Source: an uncultured Prevotella sp.
GTDB taxonomy: Bacteria; Bacteroidota; Bacteroidia; Bacteroidales; Bacteroidaceae
DNA length: 44,471 nucleotides
Direction: 5' to 3'
NCBI GenBank assembly: GCA_905198745.1
Contig: CAJKDU010000020.1
Location: 1 to 44,471 of the forward strand
The first letter of the stretch is position 1. Each line of letters begins with the position of its first letter. Position numbers and translations under genes: made by a program. Shown here piece after piece: positions 39,077-44,471 of the stretch. The notes beneath the pieces are model-generated. The model did no database searches and was not told where the DNA came from. It worked only from the letters and a program-made list of their open reading frames with translations.

Positions 39077-39975
39077 ATGTAAAGATAAAGGAACTTGAGC
39101 TGAAGAACCCAGTCATGACTGCGTCGGGCACATTCGGCTATGGATTGGAATTTGCTGATTTCGTTCCTTTGGAGCAAATCGGTGGAATCATAGTAAAGGG
39201 TACGACCTTGCATGCCCGTGAAGGCAACGACTATCCCCGTATGGCGGAAACGGCCCAAGGCATGCTCAATTGTGTGGGACTACAGAACAAAGGCGCTGAC
39301 TATTTCTGTGAACACATTTACCCTCAGATAAAAGACATCGACACCAATATGATTGTCAACGTGAGCGGGTCTTCTCCGGAGGATTACGCGGCTTGTGCCG
39401 AGCGTATTGACAGCCTTGACAATATCCCTGCCATAGAGTTGAACATTTCTTGCCCTAATGTCAAGCAAGGGGGCATGGCATTTGGGGTGACGAGTAAGGG
39501 TGCTGCCAGCGTGGTGCGTGAGGTGCGCAAGCACTACTACAAGACGCTCATCGTGAAACTATCGCCCAATGTGACTGACATTACAGAGATTGCCAAGGCT
39601 TGCGAAGACGAGGGGGCCGACAGTGTGTCGCTCATCAACACGCTGATGGGCATGGCAATAGACATAGAGAAGCGTAAGCCGCTGTTGAGCATATCCACGG
39701 GCGGACTGAGCGGTCCTTGTGTGAAGCCTGTGGCCTTGCGCATGGTATGGCAGGTGGCCAAAGCGGTGAAGATTCCTGTTATCGGACTGGGAGGTATCTG
39801 CACGGCTGAAGACGCCATCGCTTTTCTCATGGCTGGTGCCACTGCTATCGAGATTGGCACGGCCAATTTCCTTGATCCGGCTGTCACCATCAAGGTGCGT
39901 GACGGCATCAACGACTGGCTCGACAGGCATGGATGCAAGTCGGTCAACGAGATTATCGGCGCACTCAACGCTTGA
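39064..39975 (+). CDS. pyrD: Dihydroorotate dehydrogenase, class 1B catalytic subunit
   Basis: The protein has 303 residues. ELKNPVMTASGTFGYGLEF and QGMLNCVGLQNKG form the FMN/substrate pocket. NISCPNVKQGG near residue 129 holds the catalytic Cys of class 1 enzymes. VPVIGLGGI-like IPVIGLGGICTAEDAIAFLMAGATAIEIGTANF is the FMN phosphate site. It oxidises dihydroorotate to orotate in UMP synthesis and works with PyrK as an NAD+-dependent heterotetramer. A hairpin follows. Confidence 0.97.
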   Translation: MAELNVKIKELELKNPVMTASGTFGYGLEFADFVPLEQIGGIIVKGTTLHAREGNDYPRMAETAQGMLNCVGLQNKGADYFCEHIYPQIKDIDTNMIVNVSGSSPEDYAACAERIDSLDNIPAIELNISCPNVKQGGMAFGVTSKGAASVVREVRKHYYKTLIVKLSPNVTDITEIAKACEDEGADSVSLINTLMGMAIDIEKRKPLLSISTGGLSGPCVKPVALRMVWQVAKAVKIPVIGLGGICTAEDAIAFLMAGATAIEIGTANFLDPAVTIKVRDGINDWLDRHGCKSVNEIIGALNA

Positions 39976-39989
39976 TTTCTTTGCTGATT

Positions 39990-40026
39990 GCCGTTTGCAC
40001 CGCAATGATGATGTGGTGCAAACGGC
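39990..40026 (+). terminator. Hairpin after pyrD
   Basis: GCCGTTTGCACC (39990-40001) and GGTGCAAACGGC (40015-40026) form a perfect 12-base-pair stem. No strong T tail follows, so it may be a weak terminator or a transcript-end stabiliser. Confidence 0.7.
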
Positions 40027-40073
40027 TTAACTTAGCAATTTGATAACCTAACAGGCAAATACACGTAACATCA

Positions 40074-41411
40074 GTGAAAGCGCAAGATTTGACAAGAGGA
40101 AGTGTCTTTGGCAATATCCTCACCTTTTCGTTGCCCTATATGCTGGCCTATTTTCTGCAGATGCTTTATAGCTTGGCAGACATGTTTTTCATCGGACTTT
40201 ATTGTGGCGTAGACAGCATTACCGCTGTGTCCAACGGTGCGCAGGTGATGCACCTGATAACGGTAGTGCTCATCGGACTGTCCATGGGTACCACCGTGCG
40301 GACGGCGCGGGCTGTCGGGGCTGACGACAAAACGATGGCGGCACGTGTGGCGGGCATCACGGTCATCTTCTTCTCGCTGTTGGCTGTCGTGCTCACTGTG
40401 GTGCTGTTGGCTGCCCATACGCTCATTGTGCGCGCCATGGACACGCCTGTAGAAGCTGTAGCCTCTACACGCAGCTACCTTTTGGTGTGTTTTTCGGGCA
40501 TTCCCTTTATCGTGGCCTACAACGTCATTGCTTCCATTTTCCGCGGACTGGGCGATTCGCGTAGCCCGATGTATTTTGTGGTCGTGGCGTGTGTGGTCAA
40601 CGTCCTTCTCGATTGGCTTTTTATCGGGCTGCTGGGGTGGGGGCCTGTGGGAGCTGCACTGGCCACCACGCTGTCGCAAGTGGCGAGTGTGGCAGTGGCG
40701 GTTTTTTCCATCATCAGCCACCATGCGTCGCTTCCTGTCGGACGCAGTGATTTACGGTTTCACCGCGACACGCTGAGAAACATACTGGGTATCGGTGTGC
40801 CTGTTGCCTTGCAGGACGGTTTCATACAGGTGGCTTTCATTGCCATCACCGTGATTGCCAACGGTCGCGGACTGGTTGACGCTGCTGCCGTGGGCATTGT
40901 GGAAAAGCTAATCGGTCTGCTGTTCATTGTTCCGTCGGCCCTGCTTTCCACTGTTTCCGCCGTCTCTGCCCAGTGTCTTGGATCAGGAAATATCGAACGG
41001 GCCCGTCAGACTGTGCGTTATTCCGTCTATATAGCCAGTGGGTTTGGGCTTGCCGTGTCGGTGCTGTTCCAGTTCATCCCCGAGCATGCTATGCGCCTGT
41101 TTACGGCTGATGCTGTGGTCATAGCCCAGGGGAGTGACTATTTGCAGAGCTACGTGATTGACTGTTTCCTGGCAGGCATTCACTTCTGTTTCAGCGGTTA
41201 CTTTGTGGCTTGTGGCCATTCTTCCATTTCTTTCTTTCACAATGTCGTGTCGATCGTTTTCGCCCGTTTGCCTCTGGCCTATCTTTTTTCCGCTCTCTAT
41301 CCGGAAACGCTTTATCCCATGGGGTTAGCTTCACCGATAGGTTCTTTTCTTTCGGTGGTTATCTGCTTGATGGCCTATTGTCGGCTGCTTCGTCGCAGGA
41401 AGATGCTGTGA
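40074..41411 (+). CDS. MATE family efflux transporter
   Basis: The protein has 445 residues with 12 expected membrane helices. It begins at a GTG (40074): KAQDLTRGSVFGNILTFSLPYMLAYFLQMLYSLADMFFIG is the typical first helix pair. The second half repeats the pattern (FHRDTLRNILGIGVPVALQDGFIQVAFIAITVIANGRG). Such proteins export drugs, metabolites or other cations using Na+ or H+. No regulator is adjacent, and the substrate is unknown. The start lies 48 bases after the pyrD hairpin; no clear promoter box is seen. Confidence 0.93.
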   Translation: MKAQDLTRGSVFGNILTFSLPYMLAYFLQMLYSLADMFFIGLYCGVDSITAVSNGAQVMHLITVVLIGLSMGTTVRTARAVGADDKTMAARVAGITVIFFSLLAVVLTVVLLAAHTLIVRAMDTPVEAVASTRSYLLVCFSGIPFIVAYNVIASIFRGLGDSRSPMYFVVVACVVNVLLDWLFIGLLGWGPVGAALATTLSQVASVAVAVFSIISHHASLPVGRSDLRFHRDTLRNILGIGVPVALQDGFIQVAFIAITVIANGRGLVDAAAVGIVEKLIGLLFIVPSALLSTVSAVSAQCLGSGNIERARQTVRYSVYIASGFGLAVSVLFQFIPEHAMRLFTADAVVIAQGSDYLQSYVIDCFLAGIHFCFSGYFVACGHSSISFFHNVVSIVFARLPLAYLFSALYPETLYPMGLASPIGSFLSVVICLMAYCRLLRRRKML

Positions 41412-41600
41412 AACCACTGAAAACATGCTGCATGAAGGCGTATGCGCCTCAGTGCAGCCTATCCTGGCGGCTTTATCATGGTGTATCCGCATGGGAGTGA
41501 TGTTTGTATTTCAGCGTTTAGAACTAAACAAAAGGCGGGCTGAAAGCCCGGCAAATACTTGGCTTCATGCCATTGTAGCATTGTTTGACGCTCTCTCTTA

Positions 41601-41723
41601 CGCGCGCACGCGCGCAGGAAAAGTTTTCCGTTTTTTCACCACTATCTGTCACTTTTCTTGATGTCCGACATTTTCGCCTGACAGTAAGCAAGATAAATGG
41701 AGTGATAGATGCGTGACAGATGG
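41601..41723 (-). repeat. Interspersed hairpin repeat, copy C
   Basis: Read on the minus strand, the copy has CATCTGTCAC and CATCTATCAC units, TTATCTTGCTTA, AATGTCGGACATCAAGAAAA, GTGACAGATAG, AAAACTTTTCCT and the alternating tract of CGCG/CGTG (41601-41616). It is nearly collinear with copy B. Further CTATCAC units extend to about 41747. Confidence 0.85.
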
Positions 41724-41861
41724 TTGAATATCTATCACATCTATCACCAATTCGTTGTTTGCCAACTTCAAGTGGAGTGCCCCGGAACAGTTCCGCAGTT
41801 TGGGCACTCGTTGCCCACAGCTGTGGCCATGAGTGCCCAGGCTGTGAGACCAAGCACAACT

Positions 41862-41917
41862 CTGCCACTAACGCCACCTAACTCAGCCACTAACGCCTCG
41901 TAAGTGGCTGAGTTAGC
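41862..41917. repeat. 22-base-period repeat forming an 18-base-pair hairpin
   Basis: Two units CTGCCACTAACGCCACCTAA and CTCAGCCACTAACGCCTCG are 22 bases apart. The second also pairs with the following TAAGTGGCTGAGTTAG: CTAACTCAGCCACTAACG (41878-41895) and CGTAAGTGGCTGAGTTAG (41899-41916) around a 3-base loop with one mismatch. It is related to the arrays at 19531 and 31229. Confidence 0.75.
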
Positions 41918-42066
41918 CATCTTGACAGGTCCGTTTAGTGACCATATCCGGTTTGGCTGTGATTTACGTTCATTCAGATACTGGGCGACATCAGACGTCA
42001 CTCTCAATTACGGATGAACTATTGACAAGGCTACACGTCGGCAGGCTACTGACTTGTATACACGTG

Positions 42067-42110
42067 AAAAAACGCCGTGATGCAAGTCTGTGCTTGCTTC
42101 ACGGCGTTTT
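42067..42110 (-). terminator. Terminator of the FMN-binding gene
   Basis: AAAACGCCGTGA and TCACGGCGTTTT form a 12-base-pair stem around about 17 bases, with A runs on the plus strand that give a T tail on the minus strand. It lies 39 bases past the stop of the gene at 42149. Confidence 0.85.
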
Positions 42111-42148
42111 CCTTCAACAGGTAGTTTTCTCCTTACCCTATTTCTTTT

Positions 42149-43093
42149 TCATGCCGAAAACAGTTCGTAGCCCGTCCATTCCGTCCACAGGCTTGTCCAT
42201 AGCAGCAGCGTGAGCACAGCCCACAACACTTGGCGGAACACGTCAAGCCGTCGCAGGGTGGCAGGTTTTATCCGCAGTTTGTGCCTTACGCACTGGCTTG
42301 CCAGCTGTTGCAGCGAACCGAACGGGCACACGTGGGTGCAATAGTGGGCTTTCTTGCCCAAGAGCGGATAGACGAACGCCGTGAGCATCATCACGCCGAG
42401 AATGGCGGTGGTGGCTCCCAGGCCGTTGGCAAACACGCCCAGCAGCGAAGAGTAGGATAGGAATGTTCCGCACCAGAACCCCAGCACAGCCACGTTGAGC
42501 ACCAGTTGCACCGTGTGATACACCCTGCTTCGTGTCACCAAAGGCAACACTGCCGCCATCAGTGCTACCAGCAATCCTGCGATGAACTGCACTGACTGGA
42601 AGGGCGATGCGGCAGCAGAGGCGGCCTCTTTGTTCTTCGAGAGGTATTCCTGTCCGCATGCCACGTTGTTCTTGATGGCGTTCGAGGAAAAGGTGGCGCC
42701 GGTCACGCCGTCCACGTGCAGGGCGATAGCTTCGTCCACGGGTTTGCCTTTCCAAGCCTCTAACAGCACTTTGGCCTTGTCGAAGAACTGCTGTGTCTCG
42801 CTGTTGTCAAGAGCCTTGATGTCGGTTACCACATTGTTCTTCACCGAGATTTCGAGCGGCACGTTGCCCCCATAGCCCACAATGTCCTTGCCCAGTGTCG
42901 TGGTGTTGACCACGATGGTGCCGTCGTCGAGCGTGCGCAGCGGTTATGAGGTTAGAGTTTGTGCGCTGGTGGGCGTGTTCAGTTCGTGCCCCCACCACTT
43001 GCCCTTCTGCAGGATGACCACCGACGAGAGCATCAGCAGGCATGCCAGAAGGCTGAACACCTGTTGCATAATCTTTAGTTTGTCTCTTTTCAT
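42149..43093 (-). pseudogene. FMN-binding / NosR-like membrane protein interrupted by an in-frame stop
   Basis: From the ATG at 43093 the frame reads MKRDKLKIMQQVFSLLACLL, a membrane helix and QKGKWWGHELNTPTSAQTLTS, then a TAA at 42944-42946, then continues in the same frame with PLRTLDDGTIVVNTTTLGKD. The 254 residues after it contain an FMN-binding domain (DGVTGATFSS, with the Thr that usually carries FMN covalently), four membrane helices, and a cytoplasmic CTHVCPFGS (a partial 4Fe-4S-like Cys motif). This layout resembles NosR/NirI-type and RnfG-like electron-transfer proteins. There is no shift or deletion, only one stop, so a recent nonsense change is likely. A GTG at 42913 could start the downstream part, but it would lack its first membrane helix. 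Confidence 0.82.
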
Positions 43094-43301
43094 GTGCGTT
43101 TTGTTATCTGTTTCCACGTGTTATAGCTTGTTTCGCTCTGTCTTGACGTGAAAGTGTGGCGTGAGGTTTAATGTGCGCTATGCGGGTTTTAACTAAATTT
43201 TAAAACACCTTTTCATGTATTAACGTCATAGCCCCGGCACTCGGAAAGTGTCGGGGCTATGGTGAGTCACATGCCGTTGTCACACGGCAAAAGGATGCCT
43301 G
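43094..43301. other. Gap between aroC and the FMN-binding gene
   Basis: This gap contains no gene. It contains a stable hairpin, CATAGCCCCGGCACT (43227-43241) and AGTGTCGGGGCTATG (43247-43261), a 15-base-pair stem with one G-T pair, about 40 bases after the aroC stop. The hairpin probably ends or stabilises the aroC transcript, although a T tail is not evident. Confidence 0.65.
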
Positions 43302-44378
43302 CTAAAGTCTTGAAGTCTTGTTGAGCAGATACATGTCGAGCAGGGTCATGGCTGTCATGGCTTCCACGATGGGCACGGCACGCGGCAAAACGCACGGGTC
43401 GTGGCGTCCACGGGCCTTGAGCGTTGTGGGGTTGCCTTCCAGGTCCACGGTGTTCTGTTCGGTGAGCAGGGTTGCCACAGGCTTGAACGCCACGCGGAAA
43501 TAAATGTCCTCTCCGTTGGAGATGCCGCCTTGAATGCCGCCGCTGTTGTTGGTGAGCGTGTGTATCCGTCCGCCTTCTGCCGAGAACACGTCGTTCTGCT
43601 GGCTGCCCCGTTGGCCTACGCCGGCAAATCCCAGCCCATATTCAAATCCTTTCACGGCATTGATGCTGAGCATGGCGCTGCCGAGTGCCTGGTGTAACTT
43701 GCCAAATTCCGGTTCGCCCAGTCCTGCGGGCACTCCTTTTGCCACACAGGTAATGACACCGCCTATGGTGTCGCCCGCCTCTTTCACTTGCAGGATGAGT
43801 TGCTCCATCTCTTTGGCTTTCCCGTTGTCAGGGCAGCGCACAATGTTGCTCTCGATTTGCGAGAGGTCATATTTCCGGTAGTCGCGGTCGAGTGCTATGT
43901 CGCCCACCTGCGAGGTATAAGCCTTGATGCTGACGCCCAGTTGCCGGAGGGCCAGCTTGGCGAGTGCACCCGCCACACACCGGCTGATGGTGATGCGTGC
44001 CGACGAGCGTCCGCCGCCTCTATGGTCGCGTATGCCGTACTTCTGCTGGTATGTGTAGTCGGCGTGTGATGGGCGGTAGAGGCAGCGCATGTTCTCGTAG
44101 TCCTGCGAGTGCTGGTTGGTGTTCCTCACCATGAATCCGATGGGAGTTCCCGTCGACTTTCCCTCAAACACGCCACTGAGCAGTTCCACTTGGTCGGCCT
44201 CTTGTCGGCTGGTGGTGATGCGACTTTGTCCGGGCTTACGCCGTGCCAGTTCGTTTTGGATGAAATCCATGTCGATGTCTATGCCTGCGGGCATGCCGTC
44301 AACGACGCCGCCCACAGCCGGTCCATGACTCTCGCCAAACGAGGTCAAGGTGAAAATAGTGCCGAAAGTGTTGCTCAT
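43302..44378 (-). CDS. aroC: Chorismate synthase
   Basis: The protein has 358 residues from the ATG at 44378 (MSNTFGTIFTLTSFGESHG); the frame is open further upstream but that part overlaps slyD. The three family signatures are present: GESHGPAVGGVVDGMPAG, YGIRDHRGGGRSSARIT and GRHDPCVLPRAVPIVEAM. It makes chorismate from EPSP, using reduced FMN without net redox change. It lies 32 bases after slyD on the same strand and is probably cotranscribed. The overall length is normal. Confidence 0.97.
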   Translation of the reverse strand: MSNTFGTIFTLTSFGESHGPAVGGVVDGMPAGIDIDMDFIQNELARRKPGQSRITTSRQEADQVELLSGVFEGKSTGTPIGFMVRNTNQHSQDYENMRCLYRPSHADYTYQQKYGIRDHRGGGRSSARITISRCVAGALAKLALRQLGVSIKAYTSQVGDIALDRDYRKYDLSQIESNIVRCPDNGKAKEMEQLILQVKEAGDTIGGVITCVAKGVPAGLGEPEFGKLHQALGSAMLSINAVKGFEYGLGFAGVGQRGSQQNDVFSAEGGRIHTLTNNSGGIQGGISNGEDIYFRVAFKPVATLLTEQNTVDLEGNPTTLKARGRHDPCVLPRAVPIVEAMTAMTLLDMYLLNKTSRL

Positions 44379-44410
44379 GATTACAGGTTCATATTGAAAG
44401 ATAGTTCTTT

Positions 44411-44471
44411 TTATTCGTGGTGATGGCAGCCGCATCCGCCCTCGTGGTGTCCGCCGCATCCGCCTTCGTGA
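44411..44471 (-). CDS. slyD: SlyD-type FKBP peptidyl-prolyl isomerase, C-terminal tail (partial)
   Basis: Only the last 19-20 codons are in the window; the gene runs off the right edge. The reading frame ends HEGGCGGHHEGGCGCHHHE then TAA. This His/Cys/Gly-rich metal-binding tail is characteristic of SlyD proteins, which combine prolyl isomerase/chaperone activity with nickel or other metal binding. The identification rests on the tail alone. Confidence 0.8.
   Translation of the reverse strand, partial: HEGGCGGHHEGGCGCHHHE

Larger units (their letters stand above)
41412..42148. other. Repeat-rich convergent gap
   Basis: No gene is supported. The gap holds a single REP-like palindrome GCGGGCTGAAAGCCCGG (about 41537-41552), interspersed hairpin repeat copy C (41601-41723), a GGGCACTC/GAGTGCCC inverted pair near 41800-41838, the 22-base-period repeat with a long hairpin (41862-41917), a CACTCTCAA small repeat near 41998 and the terminator of the minus-strand gene (42067-42110). 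Confidence 0.7.

Overview
The window looks like a chromosomal segment of a Bacteroidales bacterium, most likely Prevotella-like. The grounds are many promoters of the Bacteroidetes type (TTTG, about 20 bases, then TAnnTTTG), tRNA, tmRNA and housekeeping genes of Bacteroidetes type, a secreted pectinase with a C-terminal extension like a type IX sorting domain, and interspersed intergenic repeats. No phage, insertion sequence with transposase, rRNA operon or CRISPR array is visible.

Layout. 1-846 is a repeat-rich gap, followed by a large minus-strand secreted transglutaminase-like protein (847-3465). 3466-5754 holds a second repeat-rich gap, three tRNAs (Pro, Thr, Gly) and tmRNA (minus strand). 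5755-17925 is an exopolysaccharide/capsule locus: an SLBB outer-membrane exporter, then an AT-rich variable block (flippase, a glycosyltransferase fused to an acyltransferase, Wzz-like chain-length protein, EpsG-like polymerase, three more glycosyltransferases), then two GC-richer initiating phosphoglycosyltransferases that overlap each other. Together these give a near-complete Wzx/Wzy-type pathway. 18103-24039 carries an unrecognised protein, ribosomal protein L31 type B, a nuclease remnant, a surface-lipoprotein candidate, a glutathione peroxidase-thioredoxin reductase operon and an Rpn-type nuclease gene. 23984-29450 is a sodium/solute symporter and a 1298-residue pectin methylesterase-pectate lyase fusion. 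29652-31016 is a stand-alone TrpB2. 31383-35605 is a minus-strand run (HsdR-N-like protein, TerB-DnaJ protein, SGNH hydrolase, MBOAT acyltransferase) that resembles an envelope O-acetylation unit with two extra upstream genes. 35833-41411 holds holA, an XRE regulator behind a 780-base AT-rich gap, pyrK-pyrD and a MATE transporter. 42149-44471 (minus) holds an FMN-binding membrane protein broken by an in-frame stop, aroC, and the His/Cys-rich tail of slyD.

Most noteworthy are the non-coding elements. There are three copies of a roughly 124-base hairpin-forming repeat ending in an alternating GC/GT tract; two elements of about 210 bases with inverted GCGGGCTGAAAG ends; a family of degenerate repeats with 22-base period at three intergenic sites; and a structured leader before pyrK. 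No sequence search was possible, so protein calls rest on recognised motifs, and novelty claims are provisional.
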